A stretch of 25,040 nucleotides of DNA from contig JAJFUH010000146.1 in the NCBI GenBank assembly GCA_021372535.1, positions 1 through 25,040 on the forward strand, read 5' to 3'. Each line of letters starts with the position of its first letter. Within the stretch, counting starts at the first letter, position 1. The position numbers and the translations under genes were made by a program. The DNA is from a bacterium. GTDB taxonomy: Bacteria > Latescibacterota > Latescibacteria > Latescibacterales > Latescibacteraceae. The notes under the pieces were generated by a model. It made no database searches. It was not told where the DNA came from and worked only from the letters and a program-made list of their open reading frames with translations. Positions 7,309-15,588 of the stretch are shown in pieces.

Positions 7309-7418
7309 TATAAAAAAAGATATAAAAAAAACATATTCGCTAAAATCCGCATTCCATTATAATTCATGAATAGACCAGATTAAAAATAATGTAACGTACA
7401 AGCATCAATGGAGAAATG

Positions 7419-7907
7419 ATGAAAATTTCGATAATCTATCATTCCGTTTCGGGGAATACGAAAAAGCAGGCGGAACTTGTCGAAGAGGGTGTTCGTTCTG
7501 TCGGCGGGATCGATGTCAAGACCATGTCTATCGATAATCCGGATAATGGATGGATTGAGGAGTCAGATGCGGTCATTTTCGGCTCCCCCTGTTACGAAGG
7601 ATCGTGCAGCTGGCAGATGAAAAAATTTTTCGATACTCCCAAGGTGGATTTCAGCGGCAAGCTTGCCGGCTTTTTCTCATCACAGAACTGGCCGGGCGGA
7701 GGCGGAGCCGATTTTGCCGAAATGACCATGATTGCCGCGGCTCTTGTGCTCGGAATGCTCGTTTATTCAGGCGGTGTATCCGAGGGGTATCCGCCTGTTC
7801 ATTTCGGCGCTGTGTCCCAAAAAGCCCCTACATCTGACATTGACCGTGAACGCGCAGTAAAGCTGGGAAAAAACATAGCTTCGATGGCGAAAAAACTGTT
7901 CGGCTGA
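7419..7907 (+). CDS. Flavodoxin-like FMN protein / FMN reductase
   Basis: A 162-residue cytosolic flavodoxin-fold protein. The phosphate-binding loop HSVSGNTKKQAE (residues 8-19) follows strand 1. The central strand and loop VIFGSPCYEGSCSWQMKKFFD and the SSQNWPGGGGADF segment are the FMN-contacting regions seen in the flavodoxin/WrbA-type families. It should bind FMN and transfer electrons or reduce quinone-like or other small substrates; the partner cannot be told. Two ATGs lie in tandem (7416, 7419); GGAG at 7410-7413 is five bases from the second, so 7419 is preferred. Flavodoxin-like domains of this length are normal. Only 10 bp separate its stop from the next gene, so the two are very likely cotranscribed. 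Confidence 0.88.
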   Translation: MKISIIYHSVSGNTKKQAELVEEGVRSVGGIDVKTMSIDNPDNGWIEESDAVIFGSPCYEGSCSWQMKKFFDTPKVDFSGKLAGFFSSQNWPGGGGADFAEMTMIAAALVLGMLVYSGGVSEGYPPVHFGAVSQKAPTSDIDRERAVKLGKNIASMAKKLFG

Positions 7908-7917
7908 AAATGACACC

Positions 7918-8634
7918 ATGGCAGATAATGCTCGGATACATCCCCCGCTCGGCACTACCGAGCGGATTGAATTGACCATCTCCTACGGACTCAAGATTCT
8001 TGTCCTCGGAACGATTATCCTGAGCGTGAGAAGATTCAACCTGTTTCTTATTACTTCCGCTGCCGTAATTCTTTTTTTCAGCGCACTCCCTGCGATGATC
8101 GAACACAGATTCAGGATAACATTACCGGTCGAGGTCGATCTTGCGGTAACGGCGTTTATTTTTCTCCATTTTATCCTCGGGGAAGTACGGGATTATTACA
8201 ACCGTTTCTGGTGGTTCGATTTGCCGCTTCACATATCCTCGGGCATCATGATCGGTCTCGTCGGCTTTGTCATCATCTATTTTTTCCTCTATACGAACCG
8301 TATCAGGGCTAATCCTCTTATGGTGTCCGTTTTCAGCGTCTCTTTTTCACTTGCCGCAGGCGCACTCTGGGAAATATTCGAATTTTTCATGGATTCCATC
8401 TTTGGATTCAACATGCAGAAAACCGGTCTCGTCGACACGATGACCGATCTGATCGTTGATTTTCTGGGAGCATGTGTCGTCGGTATTGCAGCATACCGTT
8501 ACCTGAAAAAAGGAGAGGGCGGCCCTTTAAAATCACTGGTCAACCGATTCATCCAATATAATGTCCGTCTCCGGATAAGAAGGCAGATAAGAAGAGTGAA
8601 GAAAAATGAATCAATGAATAATAAGTCAGCATAA
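7918..8634 (+). CDS. DUF2238 / YjdF-like inner membrane protein
   Basis: A 238-residue protein with about six membrane segments (approximately residues 24-42, 43-60, 75-92, 104-130, 137-155 and 178-195). The motifs FDLPLHISSG, AGALWEIFEFFMD and GLVDTMTDLIVDFLGA match the YjdF (DUF2238) family of inner membrane proteins, whose biochemical role is not settled. The C-terminal 40 residues are strongly basic (LRIRRQIRRVKK) and should face the cytoplasm, an extension worth noting. It starts 10 bp after the flavodoxin stop with no clear SD, so translation is probably coupled. The pairing suggests a redox or membrane function, but this is inference. It ends 19 bp before the stop of the convergent gene, with no obvious shared terminator apart from an AT-rich 7-bp inverted repeat (8631-8637/8651-8657). 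Confidence 0.85.
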   Translation: MADNARIHPPLGTTERIELTISYGLKILVLGTIILSVRRFNLFLITSAAVILFFSALPAMIEHRFRITLPVEVDLAVTAFIFLHFILGEVRDYYNRFWWFDLPLHISSGIMIGLVGFVIIYFFLYTNRIRANPLMVSVFSVSFSLAAGALWEIFEFFMDSIFGFNMQKTGLVDTMTDLIVDFLGACVVGIAAYRYLKKGEGGPLKSLVNRFIQYNVRLRIRRQIRRVKKNESMNNKSA

Positions 8635-8653
8635 TATCAATACTTATAAAATA

Positions 8654-10804
8654 TTATCGAAGAAGCATCATTCTCCCCGTTTTTACCGCAGAGTCAGTCG
8701 TAATCCTGTAGAAATAGATTCCCGATGCAGAAGTTTTACCGTTATCCGACCGCGAATCCCACATGACACTGCTTCTTCCGGCGGGGAATCGGCCCGATGC
8801 GAGTGTCCGGACCTTCTGGCCGTCAACAGCATATACCGTAACGGTGACTTCACCGGGGTCGGGAAGCACAAAATAAATTGTCGTGGAGGGATTGAACGGA
8901 TTGGGGTAGTTACCCGCCGTTATAAACGGTTCGGGTTTCCTGTTTTCCGCAACATGTTCCGGTGTGGGATAAAACTCATAGAGCCCGTAAAACTGTGATC
9001 GTTCATTGGTTGTGCTGTTGACATCGAAAGCATTGACCACATAACGTCCTTTACCGTCAGCCGCAAACCTGTCCGCAGCCCACGGCAGTTCCGGGATACT
9101 GTGCCAGGTGTCATCTTCGATATAACCGGTAGTTCCCAGACCCGAGGCCCATACCCTTTCCTCCTCATCAATCTCGACCATCCTCCCGCCGTTGAGGTAG
9201 GTAACATCTTTCCAGTCATCGTACTTGGTCCACCATGAAAGGTTATTTTTACGGGCACACCAGAGACGTCCGTCGCTGCCAATGGCAATATCCATGTCGT
9301 AAATCGTGTTGCTCGCGTGGCTCTCCCATACCTCTTCACGATCCTCGTCATACGAAACGATAGCGCCATAATTGGTCTGCATATAGAGTACACCGTCAGG
9401 ATCATAATTCATGTTGTAAAAGACCTTGAAGGGGTACAACCATTTAGGGTTGACCTTAAAATACACCGCAGGGTCCTTATATTCAATTAGACCGCCATAC
9501 GAAGCGATCCACATTGTCCCGCCCTCATCCCATGCAACATCGGCCACATTAACAGCTTTCAGGGTATCGATTGCAGCCCATGCTTTTCCGTTGAATACTT
9601 TCAATCCGTCATCCGTATGAGCGATAATCTCGTCATACGGCGAACGTTTCAGCAGATAGACATTGTAGAGATAAAGATCACCGTCTGTATTGAAGCTGTG
9701 CCAGTCAGTGCCGTTCCAGACGCTGATCCCGCAGTTTTTTCTCTCATCGACCGGTATATCTCTCAATCCATGACCGCACATGAGTGTTCCATCTCCGGTG
9801 TACACCATGCATGTCACCGTATCGGATGCGAGATCGAGGTTGTTTTTCACCTCGACCCATTCCGCGCCGGAATAAGTGAAAACCCGGAATGAATCAAAAA
9901 TCCAGACTTTACCGTCGGAATCTTCGGTCAGGAAATTCTGCCGGTTCGTTATTCCCTTTACGATTGTGCGCGAAACCTGCCATTTCCCGGAATCATCGAG
10001 CCTGTACAGTACACTGTTTTTGTATCCCCATATTCTGCCCGAGCTGTCAAAAGTCAGAAACATGGGTCCTGCCCCACCATCACCGAATGTCCAGGAACCG
10101 TCACGGTAAATCCCATAGCGGCCGAGGTTGTTGACCCACACAGCGCCATCCGTGGCAACCTGCACGGTTAATTCATTGGTCTTTGCCGGCAAAATGGCTG
10201 CAATCTCTCCGGAACGGTCGGTCCATGTCCCGCCATCGAGAACGACAAGACCCATCGTGCTGCTTTCGGGATTGATCACAGTCGCCCATACTTTACCCGA
10301 AGCATCCACCGCAAGCGATCGTGTCCGCCCCGTCTTCAGTTTTTTAACCGCTGTGCCGTCGAAGGAATACACACCACCCAGGGTAATGTCATACATACCG
10401 AAGTAGACGATCCCGTTACGGTCAGCTGCTGCGATGATCGGATACCGTATCTCCTGCCCCGTGTACCGTGTTATTATCCCCTGATCGAGCACCAGAAGAT
10501 CGCCGTAATCCTCAAAGTAAAACCGCCCGTGTTCATCGCGGAAAAACGGTGTATGATCACGGAGGGTCTGATCACCATACGTGTATTTTTTCCAGCGTTC
10601 TCCATCGAAAGCATGGAGCGTATTCAGCGTGGAAACCCAGATTTTGCAGTCATTACCGGGGAAAATGGCGGTTATGTCATATTGAGGTGTCTGGCGCTCG
10701 TGATGAATCCATCTTCCTGCGGGAAGGTCTCCCCGGGCATGATGGGGAATGCATAAAAGCAGAACAGCAAGCGCTGAATAAAAATAACCGGTAGTTTTTT
10801 CCAT
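8654..10804 (-). CDS. Large exported beta-propeller protein with sorting-like C-terminus
   Basis: A 716-residue exported protein. ATG 10804 is preferred to an in-frame TTG at 10816; neither has a strong SD. The signal peptide is MEKTTGYFYSALAVLLLCIPHHARG. Residues about 30-610 hold many repeats of the two-component-regulator-propeller type, with motifs like DGKVWIF, DGAVWVNN, GGTMWIASYGG, DGRLWCARKN and EERVWASG, each roughly 40 residues apart, so probably two propellers. Residues 628-716 (NYPNPFNPSTTIYFVLP, VYAVDGQKVRTLASG, ASGIYFYRI) form a FlgD-like or type IX sorting-like domain ending in a basic MLLR tail. It should be secreted and attached outside the cell or released; no catalytic residues are evident. 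It is read from the promoter at 10885-10913 as a single gene. Its C-terminal domain is homologous to that of the 2010 gene (shared PNPFNP, GQKV, GVYFY/GIYFY). Confidence 0.88.
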   Translation of the reverse strand: MEKTTGYFYSALAVLLLCIPHHARGDLPAGRWIHHERQTPQYDITAIFPGNDCKIWVSTLNTLHAFDGERWKKYTYGDQTLRDHTPFFRDEHGRFYFEDYGDLLVLDQGIITRYTGQEIRYPIIAAADRNGIVYFGMYDITLGGVYSFDGTAVKKLKTGRTRSLAVDASGKVWATVINPESSTMGLVVLDGGTWTDRSGEIAAILPAKTNELTVQVATDGAVWVNNLGRYGIYRDGSWTFGDGGAGPMFLTFDSSGRIWGYKNSVLYRLDDSGKWQVSRTIVKGITNRQNFLTEDSDGKVWIFDSFRVFTYSGAEWVEVKNNLDLASDTVTCMVYTGDGTLMCGHGLRDIPVDERKNCGISVWNGTDWHSFNTDGDLYLYNVYLLKRSPYDEIIAHTDDGLKVFNGKAWAAIDTLKAVNVADVAWDEGGTMWIASYGGLIEYKDPAVYFKVNPKWLYPFKVFYNMNYDPDGVLYMQTNYGAIVSYDEDREEVWESHASNTIYDMDIAIGSDGRLWCARKNNLSWWTKYDDWKDVTYLNGGRMVEIDEEERVWASGLGTTGYIEDDTWHSIPELPWAADRFAADGKGRYVVNAFDVNSTTNERSQFYGLYEFYPTPEHVAENRKPEPFITAGNYPNPFNPSTTIYFVLPDPGEVTVTVYAVDGQKVRTLASGRFPAGRSSVMWDSRSDNGKTSASGIYFYRITTDSAVKTGRMMLLR

Positions 10805-10884
10805 AAAAGATTTCAAATCCGATCTATTTATAAAAATTGATAGGACAAGGATTTTTACAAATTATAAATAATTACACAAAGGAA

Positions 10885-10913
10885 ATAATATAAACAGTTT
10901 CACACTTTGTCAA
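10885..10913 (-). promoter_or_regulatory. Strong sigma70-like promoter for the propeller gene
   Basis: Read on the minus strand: TTGACA at 10913-10908 (exact), a 17-bp spacer, and TATTAT at 10890-10885 (five of six). Transcription would start near 10878, leaving a leader of about 75 nt before ATG 10804. It is one of the two best promoter matches in the window. Confidence 0.65.
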
Positions 10914-10947
10914 ATGCTTTGCTTAATTAAAGCTATAGCCAGTAAAT

Positions 10948-11730
10948 TTATTTAATTTCAAGACTTTTTAAATACTTAAAAATATCTTCTGATTCAAGCT
11001 GACTATAAATTCTATTTGAAATATTATCATCAATGAAGTCCAAATAAAAATAATTTGTATCAGTAAAAGCGTCTTTTATATTTATGATAATTTGTGTTTT
11101 ATAATATATATTTTCTGGTATATCATTTTCTGATTGGACTTCTTTTATTGAATATCTAGCCCAATAATAAGTATCATAAAGTATTCCAATATCGTTTGTA
11201 TACAAATATAAAAAATGCAAGACAAACTCAGAATCTTTAGGAAATTGTATTATTGGATATTTCTCATCGAATATTTTTGTTTGATTATTTTTCAATTCAA
11301 TATTTTGATAAAAGTCAGGGAAAAGTATAGCTGACTTTAATTGTCTATTTCTTAATTTTTTATCTAAAAGAATATTTCTTAACATTGTATAACCGGCGGT
11401 TGAATCAGTCTGAATCACTGCACATAATCTTGCAGAATGATTACCCTCATTCTTAACCTCCAATTTTAATCTTAAAGAATCTATTTCAACAAAAAATTCT
11501 ATTATATGATTATCCGTTGTAATTGTTTTTTCAGGTAATATTTTAGGAATAAAAAACTCAATAAGTGGTTCCTTTTGGATAACTAGGTTTGGCTTGTATT
11601 CCATAGATCTTATTTGGAAATTCATTTTATTTATTTTAGCATTCTGTTTTACATTAGAATAATAACCAAATATTGATATTAATATAGCAATAATAGTAAA
11701 AAACCAATGAATAACTTTTTCTTTTTTCAT
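10948..11730 (-). CDS. AT-rich orphan protein with one N-terminal membrane anchor
   Basis: A 260-residue protein. The frame extends 56 codons upstream to 11898, but ATG 11730 has an excellent AGAGG six bases ahead and places the hydrophobic segment (VIHWFFTIIAILISIFGYY, residues about 6-24) at the N-terminus, so I use it. A short coiled linker is followed by a soluble, probably beta-sandwich region containing LRLKLEVKNEGNHSA, the NxGxxxA pattern seen in many single-pass hypothetical proteins. It has many Ile, Lys, Asn and Tyr residues and strongly AT-rich codons, unlike its neighbours. That suggests horizontal acquisition, as does the recombinase-like remnant just upstream. I do not recognise the family. 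It stands between the propeller gene and the end of the ABC operon, with no operon partner. Confidence 0.7.
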   Translation of the reverse strand: MKKEKVIHWFFTIIAILISIFGYYSNVKQNAKINKMNFQIRSMEYKPNLVIQKEPLIEFFIPKILPEKTITTDNHIIEFFVEIDSLRLKLEVKNEGNHSARLCAVIQTDSTAGYTMLRNILLDKKLRNRQLKSAILFPDFYQNIELKNNQTKIFDEKYPIIQFPKDSEFVLHFLYLYTNDIGILYDTYYWARYSIKEVQSENDIPENIYYKTQIIINIKDAFTDTNYFYLDFIDDNISNRIYSQLESEDIFKYLKSLEIK

Positions 11731-12082
11731 TTTCAACCTCTGCATATACAATTTATGTAGATAATTGAAAATAATATTGTTAATAATGTATTTAAATCTC
11801 CAAATCAACCGCTTTGTTTTCTCTAGGTCAAGCACATAGATACCCGCCACATTGATTGAACTGTGATCGCAATACCTCTGCATTTCCCTAATACTCATTC
11901 CTTATTAAAACCCAAACGCGATTAATCTATCCTAATAACCATATATATTATCAATAAGTTATATATGATATGTTAAACTTATTCTCCTCTTAGTCTTCGC
12001 GTGAAATTTTTCCCCAAATGATCCGATCTAACAATTACCGATAAACGGTTCATTATATTAGACGCGGGAAGCACCGTCTGGT
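11731..12082. other. Intergenic region after the ABC operon
   Basis: It contains the recombinase remnant (11794-11898) and an AT-rich stretch with no other feature. I see no convincing terminator for the ABC operon: AGACG/CGTCT (12075-12056, minus strand) is a short stem with no T-run. Confidence 0.5.
11794..11898 (-). pseudogene. C-terminal remnant of a tyrosine recombinase
   Basis: The frame translates as MSIREMQRYCDHSSINVAGI followed by YVLDLEKTKRLIWRF. This matches the C-terminal pattern of phage-type integrases (I-R-x-x-Q-x-x-x-GHSSI-x-x-T-x-x-Y): the His of DHSS is followed nine residues later by Tyr, the spacing of the conserved His and the nucleophilic Tyr. The rest of the enzyme is absent: a stop codon lies two codons upstream, and the other two frames also close within about 60 bp. 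The frame runs on without a stop into the orphan gene at 11730, giving a chance fusion of 56 extra codons. This is recognition by pattern, not alignment. Confidence 0.5.
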
Positions 12083-13027
12083 TTATTCTTTCTTGCCGAT
12101 CGAATCGACGATTATGGCAAAAATGAGGACAATTCCCGTAACAAATTCCTGCCAGTACGAATCGACCGGCATGATATTGATCGCGGAATCGATAGTCGCC
12201 ATGAGCATGGCACCGAAAAAAGCGCCGAGAACAGTCCCCTTCCCGCCGGTCAGAGCGCATCCGCCGATTATCGCGGCGGTCACGACCTTGAATTCCATGC
12301 TGACGCCCGCGGTCAGCGAGCCGTTCCCCAGCCGCGCGCTGAGCAGTATTCCTGCTATCGCGGCAAGCGCGCCCGAAAGCATATAGTTCTGAATCTTTAT
12401 TTTTGCCACGGGGATACCGGAAAGAACCGCCGCGTTCTCATTTCCGCCGATATAATAGTTCTGCCGGAAATACCGCGATTTTCTGAGCATGAAATCTCCC
12501 CCGGCGACACACGCGAGACACACCCATATGGGAATCTGCACACCGGCGAGTGTCTCCTGCCCGATCCAGGTATATGCCTTGTTCATGATCGGGATGTTAT
12601 TTCCCCCGGAGATGATGGTTGCAAGCCCTCTGATAAAAATCATCATGCCGAGGGTCGTAATAAAGGGATTGATGCGGAGCTTCGCAATCATCAATCCGTT
12701 TCCGAACCCGATCAGCGTTCCGCAGAGAACCGCCACAACCATGGCGACGATCCATGGCTGTCCGGACTTGAGAACGAGCGCCGCCGTAACTCCGCTGAAT
12801 GTCACCACGGAGCCGACAGACAGATCGAATCCGCCGGATACGAGCAGCACGGTCATCCCGACAGCGATGACCGCAATCGATGACATGGCGAGCACGGTGG
12901 CTCTGAGAACGGCTGGATTGAGAAATTCCCGGGGATAAAAAATCGTCATTATCACCCAGAAACCGAGAAGAATGAAAAATATGCGCCGCTCCTGGAACCT
13001 TCCGATGAGACGAATAATTGCTTTCAT
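12083..13027 (-). CDS. Sugar ABC transporter permease (RbsC-like)
   Basis: A 314-residue inner membrane permease of the BPD_transp_2 family, with about eight to ten hydrophobic segments. Diagnostic motifs are GMTVLLVSGGFDLSVGSVV (about residues 57-75), TLGMMIFIRGLATIISGG and GALAAIAGILLSARLGNGSL, plus the EAA-like loop GGCALTGGKGTVLGAFFGA. It forms the channel for a monosaccharide, ribose/xylose/galactose-like or inositol-like; the sugar is not determined by sequence. Length is typical of RbsC. Its ATG overlaps the stop of the ATPase gene by four bases (ATGA), so translation is coupled. It is the last gene of the four-gene operon that begins at 16917. Confidence 0.93.
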   Translation of the reverse strand: MKAIIRLIGRFQERRIFFILLGFWVIMTIFYPREFLNPAVLRATVLAMSSIAVIAVGMTVLLVSGGFDLSVGSVVTFSGVTAALVLKSGQPWIVAMVVAVLCGTLIGFGNGLMIAKLRINPFITTLGMMIFIRGLATIISGGNNIPIMNKAYTWIGQETLAGVQIPIWVCLACVAGGDFMLRKSRYFRQNYYIGGNENAAVLSGIPVAKIKIQNYMLSGALAAIAGILLSARLGNGSLTAGVSMEFKVVTAAIIGGCALTGGKGTVLGAFFGAMLMATIDSAINIMPVDSYWQEFVTGIVLIFAIIVDSIGKKE

Positions 13028-14550
13028 GCCACTGCTTCTCCCGCACCGAGCGCATATGATATGATAAGCTCTTCGGTGGCATCACGTTTATCGATCGTTT
13101 TTTGGATACAGCCGTCCCGCATCACGACGATACGGTCGGACATGCCGAGAATCTCGTTGAGATCGCTCGAAATGAGCATAATTCCCGCTCCCCGCGAGGC
13201 GAGATCGTAAATATGACGGTATATCTCCTCTTTCGCGCCGACATCCACACCCCGCGTCGGCTCGTCGACGATAAGCACGGCGGGATTGATGCCCATCCAC
13301 ATGCCGAGCAGCACTTTCTGCTGGTTTCCGCCCGAGAGATTATAAACTGACTGACCGACCGAGGGTGTCACAATATTCAACTGCCGTATTTTTTCCTCCG
13401 CATATGCATGAATCTCACGGTCGTTGACAATACCCAGCTGCGAGGTGAAACGCCTTATCGAGGGGCTCACGAGATTCGACTCGACCGGGAGCGACAGAAA
13501 CAGCCCAAGCAGTTTTCGGTCTTCGGTGAGATATCCGATACCGCGGCAGATCGCATCATTCACGGACTCGATCCGGACATCCTCACCGTTCAGTTTTATC
13601 CGGCCGCTGTCGGGCTTTTCGAGGCCGAAAACCGTCCGCGCAACCTCGGTTCTGCCCGCACCGACAAGCCCGGAAAAACCTACAATCTCACCGGCTTTCA
13701 CCGTAAAACTCACATCCTCGAATACACCGGCCAGGGTAAGACCGTTCACTTCGATCACCGTACGGGATTCCCCCCCATATGGCTGTCTGCCGCCGAACAT
13801 ATCACCGATACTGCGGCCTACCATCCGGCTGATAAGCTCATCCTCGGTGACCGAACCGATGTCACAGGTGCCCTGGTATATTCCGTCCCTGAGGACAGTT
13901 ACACGGTCGGCAATCTCGAATATTTCGGGAAGGTGATGTGAGATGAACACAAACGAAATGTTTTTATCCCTCAGTTTTCTGATGGTGCGGAAGAGGGCTT
14001 CCGTCTCGACGCCGGTCAGGGACGAGGTCGGCTCATCGAGGAGAATGACACGGGGATGAAGCGTAAGAGCTTTGAGGATTTCCACCACCTGACGTTTGCC
14101 GATGGTCAGCTCGCCTGCGGGGATTTCCGGATCGATGTCTTCCTCGAACAGTGCGATCATATCGGCAGCGCGGCGGTTGAGCTCTCCGCGCCGTATGAAT
14201 CCGAAACGGTTCACCGGCTGGATATTGGCAAAAATATTTTCAGCGACACTCAGGTTGGGAACGACGGACAGTTCCTGATAGACTACCCTGATTCCCTTGA
14301 GGTGGGCATCATGCGCGCTCCGGAACCGCACTTCTTCTCCATCGAGGAGTATACGGCCGGATGTGGGGGGATAGATGCCGCCGAGGATATGCATGAGCGT
14401 CGATTTGCCGGCGCCGTTTTCGCCCACGAGGGCATGCACCTCGCCGCGCCTTATATCGAATGATACCCCGTCCAGAGCTCTGACGCCGGGAAAGACCTTG
14501 GTAATACCATCAAGCCTCAGGATACTGTCGTCCGATTCTTTTCCGCCCAC
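13024..14550 (-). CDS. Sugar ABC transporter ATPase, two nucleotide-binding domains (RbsA/MglA-like)
   Basis: A 508-residue cytosolic ATPase with two tandem ABC domains, typical of ribose/galactose-type importers. Domain 1 has Walker A GENGAGKST (43-51), the degenerate signature TIGKRQVVEILKAL and Walker B VILLDEPTSSLT. Domain 2 has the reduced Walker A GLVGAGRTE, the signature NLSGGNQQKV and Walker B VLIVDEPTRGVDVGAKEE. The asymmetry, with a degenerate signature in one half and a degenerate Walker A in the other, is normal for RbsA/MglA/XylG. It powers uptake with the permease at 12083 and the binding protein at 14554. The GTG start is preceded by GAGGT five bases upstream and lies three bases after the stop of the binding-protein gene. 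Confidence 0.95.
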   Translation of the reverse strand: MGGKESDDSILRLDGITKVFPGVRALDGVSFDIRRGEVHALVGENGAGKSTLMHILGGIYPPTSGRILLDGEEVRFRSAHDAHLKGIRVVYQELSVVPNLSVAENIFANIQPVNRFGFIRRGELNRRAADMIALFEEDIDPEIPAGELTIGKRQVVEILKALTLHPRVILLDEPTSSLTGVETEALFRTIRKLRDKNISFVFISHHLPEIFEIADRVTVLRDGIYQGTCDIGSVTEDELISRMVGRSIGDMFGGRQPYGGESRTVIEVNGLTLAGVFEDVSFTVKAGEIVGFSGLVGAGRTEVARTVFGLEKPDSGRIKLNGEDVRIESVNDAICRGIGYLTEDRKLLGLFLSLPVESNLVSPSIRRFTSQLGIVNDREIHAYAEEKIRQLNIVTPSVGQSVYNLSGGNQQKVLLGMWMGINPAVLIVDEPTRGVDVGAKEEIYRHIYDLASRGAGIMLISSDLNEILGMSDRIVVMRDGCIQKTIDKRDATEELIISYALGAGEAVA

Positions 14551-14553
14551 AGA

Positions 14554-15555
14554 TTACCTCATGAAATATTCGCAGTTGCTCCTGTCGACAAGAATCGTAC
14601 CGGTATCGATATAACGGGGCACTCCGCTTACCTCTGCGGCGGTATTGTCAGAGGAGACAGGAATATCATGATGGTTGAGCTGATAGAGTATCATAAGCCC
14701 GTAATAAGGCATGAGCGCGGTCTGCTGAACGATGGTCGCATCGATGACGCCGTCCCTGATATAGGTGAGGACATCGTTGTCACGGTCCATGGCGACAACT
14801 TTCACCTTACCGACCAGACCCGCTTCCTTGATAGCTGTTGCCGCCCCGGCGGGCCCGGCCGCCTCAACACAGCCGAAACCGGCGATATCGGGCACCGATG
14901 TAAGCACAGCCGATGCCGCCTGTGCGCTGAGAACCACATCGGACTTCGTATCCGCGACACGCACGATTTCCACTCCCGGAAATGTCGCCAGAGCGTCCTT
15001 GTATCCCTGAACCCTTTTTTCCAGGTTATCCTGCCCCACTTTTGTCAGAATCGCAACTTTCCCTTTGCCGCCGACAAGCTGGCCGAGTTTGAGCCCGCCC
15101 CTGTAACCGGCATCGTAATTACCCGTACCAACAAAGGCGATACGTTTCGAGTTGGGAAGGTCGGAATCGAGGGTCACTACGGGGATACCGGCATCGACCG
15201 CCTTGTTCACAGCATCGTTGAGGGATTCCTCGAATCCCACCACCATGATTCCGGCGGGTTTTCGTGCGACGGCAAGTTCTATCGCCTGTATCATGGCCTG
15301 CATGTTCCAGTCGGGCGGCCCCTTGTATTCGGTTTCGACTCCGAAATCCTCACCGGCGCGCTGCAATCCCATTTTATGATCGTAAAAGTACGAAACAGCG
15401 CTGAGAGCCGAAACCTCGATATACAAATCCTGACGCTTTCCTGCCGATTTATTCTCCCCCGTCTTATCGGCCGGCTGTTTCCCTGTTCCGCAGGACATGA
15501 TAAGGAGAACACTCAGACATAAAAGTATCCGGAGAGCTAACCGTGAAAATTTCAT
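14554..15555 (-). CDS. Sugar-binding lipoprotein of the ABC importer
   Basis: A 333-residue substrate-binding protein of the Peripla_BP_4 (RbsB-like) family. The N-terminus is a lipoprotein signal with lipobox LIMSC (Cys22), then a Lys/Gly-rich linker. The mature part has AIELAVARKPAGIMVVGF, AVDAGIPVVTLDSDLPNSKR, FVGTGNYDAGYRGG and AMDRDNDVLTYIRDG, the usual two-lobe elements with sugar-contacting Asp and Arg residues. A lipid-anchored binding protein is unusual for a Gram-negative ribose-type system but common in FCB-type bacteria. It delivers the sugar to the permease and ATPase encoded downstream. An SD (GGAGG) lies nine bases before the ATG; 33 bp separate it from the upstream DUF4380 gene. 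Confidence 0.93.
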   Translation of the reverse strand: MKFSRLALRILLCLSVLLIMSCGTGKQPADKTGENKSAGKRQDLYIEVSALSAVSYFYDHKMGLQRAGEDFGVETEYKGPPDWNMQAMIQAIELAVARKPAGIMVVGFEESLNDAVNKAVDAGIPVVTLDSDLPNSKRIAFVGTGNYDAGYRGGLKLGQLVGGKGKVAILTKVGQDNLEKRVQGYKDALATFPGVEIVRVADTKSDVVLSAQAASAVLTSVPDIAGFGCVEAAGPAGAATAIKEAGLVGKVKVVAMDRDNDVLTYIRDGVIDATIVQQTALMPYYGLMILYQLNHHDIPVSSDNTAAEVSGVPRYIDTGTILVDRSNCEYFMR

Positions 15556-15588
15556 GCGTCACCATCCTCCCCCTTTACGGGGGATACG

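Larger units (their letters stand above)
6865..7418. other. Repeat-dense intergenic region
   Basis: These 554 bp without a gene contain, in order: the post-stop hairpin (6869-6888), a 106-bp element with terminal inverted repeats (6921-7026), a short repeat (7055-7076), four successive small hairpins (7091-7175), and a second dispersed repeat (7233-7308). An exact TATAAT at 7358-7363 may be the -10 of the flavodoxin operon, but I see no matching -35. Confidence 0.75.

Noticed and set aside
6865-7418. CRISPR array or tRNA in the repeat-dense region
   Set aside because: The repeats are palindromes of different kinds, not evenly spaced identical units, and no cloverleaf with a T-loop GTTCRA could be built.
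14668-15522. Plus-strand open frame of 284 codons
   Set aside because: Antisense to the sugar-binding lipoprotein gene, whose product is clearly recognisable.
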